64,000 nt of DNA from Flavobacterium laiguense (GCF_003097655.1 NZ_QCZH01000002.1:223299-287298); one strand, 5' to 3'. Numbered from the stretch's first letter, positions 1-9,124 are shown. Numbers and translations are program-made. Notes: generated from the letters alone by a model not told the origin.

Positions 1-1121
1 AAGCTGGAGTAAATGTAGATGTGCTTTCGGACAAAAACAAATCACTAGCGGATAGAATCACTGAGCTTAAAAAACTGTCAGGAAAGGATGAAGTTCTTGG
101 AGCTATGTTCGGTACTGAAAACACTATCGCAATATCTGGACTTCTTAGTAGTGTTGATTTATTGAGAGATTACACTACACAAATTACCGAAGATCAAACC
201 GCTTTAGCCGATATGGCTGCAACAATGGGTACCAGTTATCAGGAGTCAAAAGATAGAATTGTTTCTTATTTTGATGATATAAAACTAAGTATTTACGGTT
301 GTACGGGAGAAATGTTACCATTTATTGATGTTGGATTGCAAGGTATCATGGGTATTATGAATTTGGCACCTGGTTTATTGGCAATGAAGGATTTGTATGT
401 AATGCTTAAAGAGTCTACGTATTTGCAAACTGCTGCGCAATGGTTATTGAACATTGCAATGGATGCAAACCCAATAGGTCTAGTGATTCTTGCCATTACG
501 GCTTTGATTGCAATTGTAGCTACCGTCATTAGTTATTATGACGAATGGGGTGCGGCTATAACGTTGGTCATGGGGCCTCTTGGAATGGTAATTAGTTTGG
601 TTCAAAGTTTTGTCCGCCATTGGGATAGTATAACTACAGCTTTCGAGAAAGGCGGTATTGTTGGAGGACTCAAACGCATTGGGTTAGTTTTATTGGATGC
701 TCTGTTGTATCCTGTTCAACAGCTTTTAGGCCTGTTGGCAAAAATACCCGGTCTTGGATATTTAGCTAGTGGAGGTGCTAAGTATATTACTGAAATGCGC
801 CATAAACTTTCTCTTGATGAAGCCGACCCAAAAAAGGCTAAAGAAAAATCTACAATGAGTGCGGCTGAGCTAGAACGGCAACGCCTACTAAAACAAAAAG
901 AGCAACCCGATAAGTTCTCGCCTATAAAACCAAGTGATATTGGCGCGGACAAATCAGGTGGAAACTCAGGAGGTGGCAAGATTATCAATATGACGTTGAA
1001 TGTTTACAACACGTATAAAGTGATGAAAGAAGATTTGCAAAATTTTGAAAAAATAACCGAACATGTAGTGGGTAGAATAAACGACACGCTCAAAGATTCA
1101 TTAATAGCAGCAGGGTCATGA
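1..1121 (+). CDS. Phage tail tape measure protein (C-terminal part)
   Basis: The reading frame is open to the window edge (the first complete codon starts at base 3), so the gene is cut at its 5' end and about 373 residues remain. Tape measure proteins fix tail length and help DNA pass the membrane. Residues typical of the family are visible: a GAMFGTENT / LLSSVDLL segment like the phage TMP core domain, then long hydrophobic stretches around NPIGLVILAITALIAIV and IGLVLLDALLYPVQQLLGLL. A charged Lys/Glu-rich section and a Gly-rich linker (GGNSGGGK) lead into a short C-terminal domain. It overlaps the next gene by 4 bases (ATGA), as expected for coupled phage tail genes. An internal GTG at 21 could be mistaken for the start. 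Confidence 0.85.
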   Translation, partial: AGVNVDVLSDKNKSLADRITELKKLSGKDEVLGAMFGTENTIAISGLLSSVDLLRDYTTQITEDQTALADMAATMGTSYQESKDRIVSYFDDIKLSIYGCTGEMLPFIDVGLQGIMGIMNLAPGLLAMKDLYVMLKESTYLQTAAQWLLNIAMDANPIGLVILAITALIAIVATVISYYDEWGAAITLVMGPLGMVISLVQSFVRHWDSITTAFEKGGIVGGLKRIGLVLLDALLYPVQQLLGLLAKIPGLGYLASGGAKYITEMRHKLSLDEADPKKAKEKSTMSAAELERQRLLKQKEQPDKFSPIKPSDIGADKSGGNSGGGKIINMTLNVYNTYKVMKEDLQNFEKITEHVVGRINDTLKDSLIAAGS

Positions 1122-1774
1122 TAGAATATAGTATTCCACCATTGGCTAACTTATTTATGCAGGCTTTTGGTGTTAAGATAGGCGGGATTTATAGACCCGA
1201 ACAAGCTTCGGGAAATCCTGATGATCCTACAGGCTTTTTTACAGGAGTTGAAGTTGTAGAAGATATAAACCAAGCCTATGAAATGAGCGCAATGGGCACA
1301 CCCATTTTGTTCCCTGTTTTGTTTTCATCTGGAGTTTATAAAAAATACAATGAGCGTGGCGAAATAGTTGACAAGAAAATGGGGGATTTTAGATTACCTA
1401 TTGCTTCAATTGTCTCTTTTAGGAGGGATAAGATTATGGGAGTTACTCGAATTAATGGAGGTAACGGAACGGTTAAAGAAATTTACGGGTTTGATGATTG
1501 GCAGGTTTCTATTAATGGTTTTTTGATTCCAGACGGTTCACAACCACAAGGGTTTAAAAATCCACTAGAGCAAGAAAGAGAATTGGTTAAGTGGGATAAT
1601 TTGGCTAGTAGTATTGAGGTGTTTGGCGAATTGTTTACCGTTCGGAAAATTAAGCGATTAACTATAAAAAGCATCAGTTTTGAACCAATGCGAGGCAAAC
1701 CAAACATTAGAACTTTTACGATAACGGCTATAAGTGATGATCCTATAGAATTGAATATAAAAAGTAGAATATGA
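1118..1774 (+). CDS. DUF6046-like phage tail protein
   Basis: A 218-residue protein between the tape measure and the tail hub, the position of a protein linking tail tube to baseplate in myophages. It resembles the DUF6046 family of Bacteroidota prophages, mainly through the central FDDWQVSINGFLIP and C-terminal ITAISDDPIELNI segments; this assignment is from memory of the family. No signal peptide or membrane segment. The middle part (IKSISFEPMRG) looks beta-rich, in keeping with a tube-initiator or LysM-adaptor-like role, but the function is not established. It overlaps both neighbours by 4 bases. Confidence 0.65.
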   Translation: MIEYSIPPLANLFMQAFGVKIGGIYRPEQASGNPDDPTGFFTGVEVVEDINQAYEMSAMGTPILFPVLFSSGVYKKYNERGEIVDKKMGDFRLPIASIVSFRRDKIMGVTRINGGNGTVKEIYGFDDWQVSINGFLIPDGSQPQGFKNPLEQERELVKWDNLASSIEVFGELFTVRKIKRLTIKSISFEPMRGKPNIRTFTITAISDDPIELNIKSRI

Positions 1775-2736
1775 CATTAGCAATGGTTTCTAAAATAGTA
1801 TTTCCCGAAACCAGTGTTCATGGCGAAATAGTGATTCGAAAATGTAATTCGGTTCGAATTGAAAGCTCATGGGAATTATTGACAGACACAGCAGTTATTG
1901 TGCTACCAAGAAACGTAAAGGACTTTGATAAATTGAACGTAAAAACAATATTCAAAAAAGGAGATCCTGTTGAGATCTATTTAGGATATGACGAAAATTT
2001 ATTGCTAGAATTTACAGGCTTTATAAGTGAAGTATCGGCGGATATTCCAGTAAAAATAAAGTGTGATGATTATATGTACTTACTCAAAAAGCATTCGGTT
2101 AACATATCGATGCGAAGTACAAAACTTGGAGATTTGATCAAGTCAATTATTCCTCCTGGTATCGAATACGATGTTGCTGATATTAATATAGGTACTAAAC
2201 GGTTTCCGAATACGACAGCAGCAAAGATATTAGAGGAATTACAAGGGAATAACATCTACTCTTATTTTAAAGGTAAAAAGTTGATTGTCGGTAAAATTTA
2301 TAGTGATGATGCATCAGAACCTGTTGTTTTCAATTTTACTAAAAATGTAATCGACAATGCACTTCAGTATAAAAATAAAGAGGATGTAATTATAAAAATA
2401 ATTGCCAATTCGACATTGCCGAAAGGTAAAAAGTTAAAGGTAGAGTTTGGGGATGATTTTGGCACAGAACAAAATTTATCCTATTACAATATCACTCTAG
2501 AAGCTGAATTATTGAAACTCGCAAAAGCCGATTATGAAAAGTTTAAGGTAGATGGTTTTGAAGGTCATATTAACGTATTTGGAATACCAAGTGTTACGCA
2601 CGGTATGAAAGCTCAAATTTTAAGTTATCAGTATCCCGATAGAAAGGGATTGTATTTTATAAAAAAAGTGGTTAAGGAATTTGATGATAGTCCAAAATAC
2701 CATCAAATCATTGACCTTGATAAAAAAGCAGAATGA
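1771..2736 (+). CDS. Phage tail hub protein, gpD / late control D-like
   Basis: A 321-residue protein with the plan of the T4 gp27 / P2 gpD hub: an N-terminal beta domain with GDPVEIYLGYDENLLLEFTG followed by FISEVSADIPVKIKC, which is the usual 'G.V..f.G.I..i' pattern, a middle domain with LLKKHSVNISMRSTKL, and a C-terminal FGIPSVTHGMKAQI / YPDRKGLYFIKKV segment. The hub joins the tail tube to the spike at the centre of the baseplate. It lies directly before the spike gene and overlaps it by 4 bases, the normal order in contractile tails. Confidence 0.7.
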   Translation: MTLAMVSKIVFPETSVHGEIVIRKCNSVRIESSWELLTDTAVIVLPRNVKDFDKLNVKTIFKKGDPVEIYLGYDENLLLEFTGFISEVSADIPVKIKCDDYMYLLKKHSVNISMRSTKLGDLIKSIIPPGIEYDVADINIGTKRFPNTTAAKILEELQGNNIYSYFKGKKLIVGKIYSDDASEPVVFNFTKNVIDNALQYKNKEDVIIKIIANSTLPKGKKLKVEFGDDFGTEQNLSYYNITLEAELLKLAKADYEKFKVDGFEGHINVFGIPSVTHGMKAQILSYQYPDRKGLYFIKKVVKEFDDSPKYHQIIDLDKKAE

Positions 2737-3290
2737 GCAAAGGACTAAAAGAGTTGAAAAATTTACTCACGGATAAAATGAAGTCCCACGTGCCTTTGCA
2801 AACGGAATGGGTAACGGTACGCGAGATTGATTGGGAAGAAAAAACCATGACTGGTATAGGTTTAATTAATGGGCTTGAATATCATGATGTATTACTTGGT
2901 TTGGGTTCTGTAAACTGTAAGCCCAAAATAGGCACATCGGCATTGGTTGGAGCGATTCATAATGGAGAAGCTTGTTTTATGATTTCGTGTGAAGAGGTTG
3001 AAGAATTAGAAATAATAGATCAATCAGGCTTTAAATTGAATTTAAACAACGGTTTATTACTGATTAATGGCAAAAACTACGGCGGTATAGTCAATGCAAA
3101 AGAACTGAAAACACAGGTAGATAAAAACACATTGATATTACAAAATATTCAAACTGTTTTTTCGAATTGGGTTCCAGTTCCAAATGATGGTGGTGCAAGT
3201 TTAAAAGCTCTGGTAACCTCATTTGTATCATTGCAGCGTTCCGATTTATCAAATATTGAAAACACAACAATAAAGCATGGTAATGGCTAA
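2733..3290 (+). CDS. Baseplate spike protein, gpV / gp45-like
   Basis: A 185-residue protein following the hub gene. It shows an OB-fold-like start (TVREIDWEEKTMTGIGLINGLEYHDVLLGLG), a segment KPKIGTSALVGAIHNGEACFMIS typical of phage baseplate V proteins, and a short beta stretch (SGFKLNLNNGLLLING) like the repeats of the spike needle. The C-terminal part is helical and predicted to bind neighbouring baseplate parts. This is the membrane-piercing tip in family members. Assigned by motif pattern and gene order; no catalytic residues apply. Confidence 0.65.
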   Translation: MSKGLKELKNLLTDKMKSHVPLQTEWVTVREIDWEEKTMTGIGLINGLEYHDVLLGLGSVNCKPKIGTSALVGAIHNGEACFMISCEEVEELEIIDQSGFKLNLNNGLLLINGKNYGGIVNAKELKTQVDKNTLILQNIQTVFSNWVPVPNDGGASLKALVTSFVSLQRSDLSNIENTTIKHGNG

Positions 3291-3558
3291 AGGAATTCTA
3301 CTTGACGAAAATAATGATCTAAAAATTGTAAACGGAAGATTGCAATTGGGTAATACTTTGATGCAAGAAGTGGGGATCATTTTACAAATGAATCAAGGCG
3401 AATTAAAGTTTGATCCCATGCTTGGTGCCAATTTAGTTACAGAAATTCGAGGTATTCCAAATCCTCATAAAATTGAAAGTATAATTGATACACAGCTCGC
3501 TCTTGATGGTAAAGACTATGACCAAATAAAAGATTTAATAATGCAAAAAATCACTTAA
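3277..3558 (+). CDS. gp25/gpW-like baseplate wedge protein
   Basis: A 93-residue protein (91 if the in-frame ATG at 3283 is used; both starts lie inside the preceding gene). It shows the short gp25-like pattern: LGNTLMQEVGIILQMNQGELKFDPMLGANL, close to the family's 'I.q.i...L.t..GE...dp..G' signature. gp25 is the conserved sheath-initiating wedge component of contractile tails, so it supports a myophage. The family is usually 100-130 residues, so this copy is slightly short at its C-terminus. It abuts the next gene by one base (TAATG). Confidence 0.65.
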   Translation: MVMAKGILLDENNDLKIVNGRLQLGNTLMQEVGIILQMNQGELKFDPMLGANLVTEIRGIPNPHKIESIIDTQLALDGKDYDQIKDLIMQKIT

Positions 3559-3935
3559 TGTACGAAATTATTCAACCCTATTTAGACAATGCTTATACTG
3601 GAATTCTTGGTGGTTTCGTTGGCTGGTTCTTTACTCGTAAAAAACTCAATGCGGAAGTGACCGGGAGTGAAATAGATAATGGTGTCAAAGTAGTTGATTT
3701 ATATAAATCGGCTTTAGATGATTTACCAATTAGATATGAAGAAAGGTACAAGCATATTGAGGAAATGTCGAAAGGAGTTGAAAAACTTTTTGAACAACAA
3801 AAAGAAATTTTGCTAAAAGAAATTGAATACCACAAACAACAGGCAGAGTATCAAGGAAAGCAAGCGGCTTTCTATAAGAAAATGTATAATGATGAAGTGC
3901 GAGCGCATAACAAATATAAAAGAGAGCATCCATGA
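3558..3935 (+). CDS. Small membrane-anchored coiled-coil phage protein
   Basis: A 125-residue protein of unknown function. One N-terminal hydrophobic segment (about residues 13-26, TGILGGFVGWFFT) is followed by RKK and then a long, highly charged helical region (residues 55-125) rich in Glu, Lys and Gln that should form a coiled coil. This layout suits a spanin/holin-accessory or a membrane-linked assembly factor, but no family is recognised. It is odd to find it between the gp25 and LysM-like baseplate genes. The next gene overlaps it by 4 bases. Confidence 0.6.
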   Translation: MYEIIQPYLDNAYTGILGGFVGWFFTRKKLNAEVTGSEIDNGVKVVDLYKSALDDLPIRYEERYKHIEEMSKGVEKLFEQQKEILLKEIEYHKQQAEYQGKQAAFYKKMYNDEVRAHNKYKREHP

Positions 3936-4225
3936 TAATACAGGAAAACCAATCCTTATTTGACATAGCTGTTCAAGAAGACGGAAGTGTCTTGGCTGTT
4001 TTTGAATGGGCGTTGGCTAATGGACTTTCGATAACAGATGTTCTAGAACCTGGACAAAAATTGAAAGCTCCAAAATCTAGTTTTAGGAATGGAGATGTGG
4101 CAAACTATTTTAAGGGTAGGAATCAGCAAGTAGCAACATGCTCAACGCTTGGAAATGATAATTTGCCAATACAACCAAGTGGTATTGGAGCAATGATAAT
4201 AGGAACGGATTTTATAGTTAGATAA
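3932..4225 (+). CDS. Small phage tail protein, LysM / gpX-like
   Basis: A 97-residue protein with a LysM-like N-terminal half: NQSLFDIAVQEDGSVLAVFEWALANGLSITDVLEPGQKLKAP carries the 'q.sl.Dia....G....l...N...d.l.pGq.L..P' pattern of phage tail X / LysM proteins that glue hub and tube together. The remainder is Gly/Ile rich and ends in a short tail. It overlaps the previous gene by 4 bases and the next by one. The LysM resemblance is seen by eye only. Confidence 0.6.
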   Translation: MIIQENQSLFDIAVQEDGSVLAVFEWALANGLSITDVLEPGQKLKAPKSSFRNGDVANYFKGRNQQVATCSTLGNDNLPIQPSGIGAMIIGTDFIVR

Positions 4226-5094
4226 TGGCAAGAAGTATAGCAACAATTAAACAGGAACTCACAGCAAACTTTATGGGAAATGCTGTATTGCAAAATTCGT
4301 ATGGCTTTGCCGATGGTGCTGTTTTTGAAAGTGAGTTTTCGAAAGTATCTATTGAAAGTATTTTGTTTGACATTTTCGCTTTTGGTGTTTTTCTATTGGA
4401 GGTTATTTTCGATTACCACAAAAAAGAAATCGACACCGCCATTTACGAGCAAAAAAGCGGCACGCCACGCTGGTACCGCAATATGTCATTAGCGTTTCAG
4501 TATGGGTTTGACTTACTGGATGACAGCGACAAATTTGAAAACACAGGCTTTACAGCTGATCAGATTGAAGCTTCAAAAATTATAAAATATTGCTCGGTAA
4601 AAGAATCAATTGAAAGTAACCGGCTTACTATAAAAGTAGCGGGTGAATCGGGTGATGACTTAATACCGTTAGATGTTACTCAAATAACAGCTTTTAAAGA
4701 TTATTTGGCAGAAATTAAATATGCGGGCGTAAAAATAAATGTCGTGAACAATCCTGCGGATAAACTGCAATTAACAATGGCAATTTACCGTGATGTTTTG
4801 GTAATTGACGAAAATGGAAATTCAATCTTAAACGGTGGCAAACCTGTTGAAAAAGCGATACGCGATTACATGAAAAACCTGCCTTTTGACGGTGAATTGG
4901 TTATAAATGACTTGATCGCAAAATTAAGAGCTATAGACGGTGTGAATAATGCACACATTATTAATGCTACTTCCAGCGCTTATGACAGCGCAACGGCTGA
5001 CTACTTGGGCTTTGTACCAATAAATGTAAAAACTATACCTGTAGCTGGGTATTTTGAAATTGTAAATTTTGATACAGTAAGTTATGTGGTATGA
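4225..5094 (+). CDS. Baseplate J-like protein
   Basis: A 289-residue protein at the place of gpJ/gp6 in contractile tails. It contains the typical Asn-Pro-Ala-Asp linker region (KINVVNNPADKLQLTMAIYRDVLVID), followed by VEKAIRDYMKNLPFDGELVINDLIAKLRAIDGVNNAHI, matching the baseplate J C-terminal domain pattern (a helix, 'f.g.l....l...i..i.GV....'). The wedge protein forms the outer ring of the baseplate. Database annotation sometimes calls such Bacteroidota proteins nucleotidyltransferase; no such active site is visible here. Overlaps the next gene by 11 bases. Confidence 0.65.
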   Translation: MARSIATIKQELTANFMGNAVLQNSYGFADGAVFESEFSKVSIESILFDIFAFGVFLLEVIFDYHKKEIDTAIYEQKSGTPRWYRNMSLAFQYGFDLLDDSDKFENTGFTADQIEASKIIKYCSVKESIESNRLTIKVAGESGDDLIPLDVTQITAFKDYLAEIKYAGVKINVVNNPADKLQLTMAIYRDVLVIDENGNSILNGGKPVEKAIRDYMKNLPFDGELVINDLIAKLRAIDGVNNAHIINATSSAYDSATADYLGFVPINVKTIPVAGYFEIVNFDTVSYVV

Positions 5095-5548
5095 TGTCGA
5101 TTATAAACGGCTAGGAATTTTAATTCTACCCACTTTTTTGCGGAAACCTATTTTGGTGAGTTGGGTTCATGTCTTACTTATGCCTATTTCAAATTTGCAT
5201 TATACATGGAAGCAAAAGCGACTGGCCGATTGGTATAAATTAAACCATACAGGGCAAGTCTGTTTTTTGCGAAAGGTTTTAAACGATACACTCGATGTTG
5301 CCGACAGGCGAATATATATCGATGAAGGAAATTCTTTCCCTCGAAAATACATTTATACCAGGGCAGAAAACAAGCCGGTGTTTTTAGGTAAAATGCACAT
5401 ATACCAAAATAGTGAATACACCAATACAGGTGTTGATTTTATTGTTTTTGCACCTGTTGATATTATTAATACACGAATACACGAACTGAATGCTCTTATT
5501 ACATTTTACAAATTGGCATCCAAAAGATATAAAATACAACCAATATGA
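5084..5548 (+). CDS. Uncharacterised phage baseplate/tail protein
   Basis: A 154-residue protein at the tail-protein-I position between baseplate J and the fibre gene. The start inside the previous gene (MWYDVDYKRLGILILPTFLRKP) and the aromatic, basic composition are like small wedge-to-fibre connectors of Bacteroidota prophages. No conserved motif can be named. It overlaps the following fibre gene by 4 bases. Function is inferred from position only. Confidence 0.55.
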   Translation: MWYDVDYKRLGILILPTFLRKPILVSWVHVLLMPISNLHYTWKQKRLADWYKLNHTGQVCFLRKVLNDTLDVADRRIYIDEGNSFPRKYIYTRAENKPVFLGKMHIYQNSEYTNTGVDFIVFAPVDIINTRIHELNALITFYKLASKRYKIQPI

Positions 5549-6426
5549 ATACACTGAATTTTAACCAAAGCGTTGGTTTTCCGCTCGAAACTAACATACT
5601 TGATGAGATGCAAACTTCTTGGGGCATTTTTAATGCTTTCGGGGCTTTGGCTGGCAATTTTACGATTATTGCGGGCTGTAATACTGTTGGTGGTACAGTT
5701 GGAGACGGTGCAGTATTTATAAATGGGGAATTATTGAAATTTAAAGGCGGTTTAGCTCAAGACAATGTAATCATTGTAGAAGAAATTCAAGCCTTAGAGT
5801 TTGAAGATGGCAATGCTCACGATGTAATATACATCCGATATGCCACTTTTGGAGTTGCTACCACACAATGGCCTTGGTCTGACTTTAAACGCGGTTTTGA
5901 AACGAAGCTCATACCGGAGGAATTGGAAAAGAAAGAAGACAAAGCCACTATTAATGCTTTGATCGAAAGAATAGAAGATTTGGAAGCACGGCCAGCAAGT
6001 AATATTCCAATAGGACTTATTGCAATTTGGGGGCTGCCTGTTGGTGATATTCCTGACGGTTGGATAGAATATGAGGACTTGCGTGGAAGAATGCCCGTTG
6101 GGTTAAAGACTAGTGATCCATTGTTTGACACATTGTTAGGTTATGGAGGAGCAAAAACTAAACTCCTTTCGCTACTAGAATTACCTAAACACTTTTTCTA
6201 CCTTTTTTCTAATGAAATACGAGGTGGGGCGGGAAATACAGAACTTGTAAACCCTAATAAATATACTGCTAGATCGGCTGCAGGAGGTAAAGGTATTTTG
6301 GCTTATGAAATGTCTGAAGGTAATGATGCTCCAACACTTGGTAAATCATCAGAAATCGGAGGCGATCAACCTTTCTCAATTATGAACCCTTTTAGAGTAG
6401 TACACTTTATACAATACGTAGGATAA
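5545..6426 (+). CDS. Tail fibre protein with collar-like domain
   Basis: A 293-residue protein. Residues about 1-110 are a beta-rich attachment part; about residue 130-150 there is a short coiled coil (LEKKEDKATINALIERIEDLEARP). From about 152 a tail-collar pattern begins: IPIGLIAIWGLPVGDIPDGWIE, then DLRGRMPVG, and at the end NPFRVVHFIQYVG. These are hallmarks of the phage collar / short tail-fibre receptor-binding family, where W..G..P.GW precedes the receptor-binding tip. It likely recognises the host surface. The next gene starts one base into its stop codon. Confidence 0.75.
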   Translation: MNTLNFNQSVGFPLETNILDEMQTSWGIFNAFGALAGNFTIIAGCNTVGGTVGDGAVFINGELLKFKGGLAQDNVIIVEEIQALEFEDGNAHDVIYIRYATFGVATTQWPWSDFKRGFETKLIPEELEKKEDKATINALIERIEDLEARPASNIPIGLIAIWGLPVGDIPDGWIEYEDLRGRMPVGLKTSDPLFDTLLGYGGAKTKLLSLLELPKHFFYLFSNEIRGGAGNTELVNPNKYTARSAAGGKGILAYEMSEGNDAPTLGKSSEIGGDQPFSIMNPFRVVHFIQYVG

Positions 6427-6773
6427 TGGCATTACAAACATTAAACACAATAAAGAACTGGTTTAAAACTGGTTTAAAACCCACACAAGCACAGTTTTGG
6501 GATACGTGGGATTCTTTTAGACATAAAAGTGACAAAGTTCCTGTAGCTGAGATTGAAGGTCTCAATGAATTGCTTGCAGGCGTTAGTGCGGCCACAATTT
6601 ATAAACCCGGGCAATTATTGATTTTTAAACGACTGCCAAATGAAAATAATTCTATCCTAGAAGCGGGTGATTTAGGGATTGGGATTGTCGAAAATGTTTT
6701 TATAACTGGGATTTATTTAGGAGGGGATTTATTGCTTCTGAATTTTAATATTATTAATCAAATAGACTTTTAA
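6426..6773 (+). CDS. Phage fibre-associated protein
   Basis: A 115-residue protein. The first 45 residues (NWFKTGLKPTQAQFWDTW then SFRHKSDKVPVAEIEGL) form an attachment motif that I recognise from many Flavobacteriia phage and phage-like fibre proteins, where it precedes variable domains. The remainder is beta-rich and hydrophobic at the end. No signal peptide. Probably a short fibre or fibre-assembly component; the function is inferred from context. A short direct duplication (ACTGGTTTAAA twice) is present near 6460-6480. Confidence 0.55.
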   Translation: MALQTLNTIKNWFKTGLKPTQAQFWDTWDSFRHKSDKVPVAEIEGLNELLAGVSAATIYKPGQLLIFKRLPNENNSILEAGDLGIGIVENVFITGIYLGGDLLLLNFNIINQIDF

Positions 6774-6774
6774 A

Positions 6775-6984
6775 ATGAAAAAAAGAAAAAGAATTGAAAT
6801 TTTAGAAAAAGAAATTTTAGAATTAAAAAAAGTCGTCAAAAAAGATAGCATAACGCTAACGGACGAATCAAACCCCAATCAAGTGGTAACCATGAGTTAT
6901 AAAAATGGAGCATTCTCTACTGATAAAATTACTACCGAAGTTGTCACGCAAACTGAAAACATTTCTAACGAACAAAAAAATTAA
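6775..6984 (+). CDS. Small coiled-coil phage protein
   Basis: A 69-residue protein opening with a strongly basic heptad-like helix (KKRKRIEILEKEILELKKVVKKD) followed by a short beta segment (ITLTDESNPNQVVTMSYKNGAF). The gene lies one base after the previous stop and one base before the next start, so it is probably co-translated. Such coiled-coil plus beta units act as trimerising modules in fibres. No known family was recognised. Confidence 0.5.
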   Translation: MKKRKRIEILEKEILELKKVVKKDSITLTDESNPNQVVTMSYKNGAFSTDKITTEVVTQTENISNEQKN

Positions 6985-6985
6985 C

Positions 6986-9115
6986 ATGAAAAAGATTTTA
7001 TTAAGCTTACTATTATTTGTGGCAATAGCCACACAGGGACAAACGCATACTATTGCGAGCCAATTAAAATTGGGTACCGTTAATCAAGGCACTAGTAATG
7101 ATAGTGTACTCGTGAGAGGTGTAGATAAGTTGGTTAAATTCATTCCTCGTAGTCAATTTGTTTCCCCAGCTGCGCCAATTCCTACGTTACAACAGGTTTT
7201 GTTACAAGGAGGCTATACAATTGAAAATATCTTTATGAATGGTGGGCATATAGTTTCGTATCAAGTAGAGGACGGAATTAACTACAGTTCCCAATTAGGA
7301 AATAAAGGATTTACATTACAAAATGATTTTAATAATGGCTATACTAGCTATAGTAGAGAATTTATAAAAGCGGGTACAACTAGTCCTGAAATTTATAATA
7401 AATTATTATTATCAAATAGAGTGGCTTCGGGCGAAGCTTTATATAGTTTTGACCCAAATAAAATTGCTGGAAATTACACAATAGTTACAAAAGATGAGAT
7501 TCCTAACCTTATCCCTAGTGTTGACTATTTAACGCCTACGGGTAATGCATCGGGATTAACAAATTTCCCAATATTAAATCAAAATACCACAGGTGTCGCA
7601 TCTAATATTACTGGAAACATCCTGCAATCTCAGGTGACAAATTTAGTTAGTGATTTATCGGCTAAACAATCTACTTTGATCTCAGGGGCTAATATTAAGA
7701 CTTTAAACGGAACCTCGATATTAGGAAGTGGTAATTTAGTTGTTTCTCCAGGTACATCAATAAGCGGTGGAACTTCTAATAGAGTACCAAAATTTAATGC
7801 TACGGGGGATAATATTGTAAACTCTTCAATAACCGACACAGGAGCTTTAGTAACTATTGCAAATCCAACAGAAATAAATAGTGGAGTTTCTGGGACATCG
7901 GGTTTAAAGTTTACTAATCTAACATCTATTCCGTCTCCTGCTACTTCAAATTATGGCCTTACTGGAACTTATCCACATAGGATGGTTGTCACCAATGATG
8001 GAACTCTTTATGTTGCAGATAGGGCCGACGGAACAATTAGTAAAATCACACCCGCTGGAGTGTCAACAGTATTTGCAACACCAGGAGGTGTTTATTTATC
8101 GGGCCTGCTATTTGACTCATTAGGAAATCTGTTTGTTACTAATAGAAGCTTAAATGTAATTCATAAAATACTTCCAGACGGTACTGTTACAACTTTTGCT
8201 ACTTTGCCAGCGGGATCACTTTTAACAACGATAAAAGACTCATCTGATAATTTGTATGTAGCAAGAGTCGTTGGCAGTAACTCGTCTTATATAGACAAAA
8301 TAACGCCCGCGGGAGTTTTAACGCTATATTCAACAGTAGGAACTGGTTCCACTACTTTTGGGGGTTTAGTTGACATGGCTTTAAATCCTACTACAGGTGA
8401 TATTTTTACTGTACATATCGGTAGTGGTTCAATTTATAAAATATCAACTGCAGGAGTAAGCACTTATTTTGCAAGTACCAATAGCCAAGAATGCTACGTA
8501 ATAAAATTTGATAACAATACAAATAATTTATATTCTTACGGACTTGCTACATCAACATCCTTGCTTAAAACCAATATGTCGGGGATTACATCTCTTTTGT
8601 CAACAGTTGGTGGTGGCTTTGATTTGAATCTTGACTCATTAGGAAATATATATACAATAGGGAATAGTGCTACCAACATTACCAAAACTACGCCCGCAGG
8701 TGTATCGACAATAATTGGAACAACTGGTGCAAATCCTCGGTGTATCGCAGTCGACATTAACAGAACTGTTTATAGTGCTAACCGTACTCCAAGAAACATT
8801 ACTAAAATAACCCAACCTACTAATAGGGATGTACTTGCACTTGACAATTTAGGTAATGTAACTGTTAATAGTAATATAGTTACCGATGCAGGAGGTTTGG
8901 CTTATGCACCTAATGCAAATAACACTTTGATTGGTGCAGAAATATCAGGTAAATCATTAATTACAAAAGAGTATTTAGGTGCTAAAATTGGTACAACTGC
9001 GCCAGCATCTGCAACCGATACCGGAACAACAGGAGATATAAGAGTCGTTCCGGGTTATGTGTATTGGTGTATAGCCACTAATACTTGGGTTAGGACGGCT
9101 GGAACAACTTTTTAA
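6986..9115 (+). CDS. Secreted NHL-repeat protein in the fibre region
   Basis: A 709-residue protein. The ATG at 6986 is chosen because it gives a clear Sec signal peptide (MKKILLSLLLFVAIATQGQ) and abuts the preceding gene; a longer frame starting at 6905 would bury it. Residues about 300-610 contain repeated 'LYVADRADGTISKITPAG' type units (NHL-like beta-propeller blades: FVTNRSLNVIHKI, YVARVVGS, YSANRTPRNITKI). The N-terminal part is a low-complexity beta region; the C-terminal end (GDIRVVPGYVYWCIATNTWV) is typical of flavobacterial fibre proteins. A signal peptide on a tail-fibre-like gene is unusual; it may be a lysogenic-conversion gene. Confidence 0.7.
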   Translation: MKKILLSLLLFVAIATQGQTHTIASQLKLGTVNQGTSNDSVLVRGVDKLVKFIPRSQFVSPAAPIPTLQQVLLQGGYTIENIFMNGGHIVSYQVEDGINYSSQLGNKGFTLQNDFNNGYTSYSREFIKAGTTSPEIYNKLLLSNRVASGEALYSFDPNKIAGNYTIVTKDEIPNLIPSVDYLTPTGNASGLTNFPILNQNTTGVASNITGNILQSQVTNLVSDLSAKQSTLISGANIKTLNGTSILGSGNLVVSPGTSISGGTSNRVPKFNATGDNIVNSSITDTGALVTIANPTEINSGVSGTSGLKFTNLTSIPSPATSNYGLTGTYPHRMVVTNDGTLYVADRADGTISKITPAGVSTVFATPGGVYLSGLLFDSLGNLFVTNRSLNVIHKILPDGTVTTFATLPAGSLLTTIKDSSDNLYVARVVGSNSSYIDKITPAGVLTLYSTVGTGSTTFGGLVDMALNPTTGDIFTVHIGSGSIYKISTAGVSTYFASTNSQECYVIKFDNNTNNLYSYGLATSTSLLKTNMSGITSLLSTVGGGFDLNLDSLGNIYTIGNSATNITKTTPAGVSTIIGTTGANPRCIAVDINRTVYSANRTPRNITKITQPTNRDVLALDNLGNVTVNSNIVTDAGGLAYAPNANNTLIGAEISGKSLITKEYLGAKIGTTAPASATDTGTTGDIRVVPGYVYWCIATNTWVRTAGTTF

Positions 9116-9124
9116 ACCATTACA

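Noticed and set aside
6905..6985. 27 extra N-terminal residues of the NHL protein
   Set aside because: They overlap the previous gene in another frame and would bury the signal peptide that starts at 6986.
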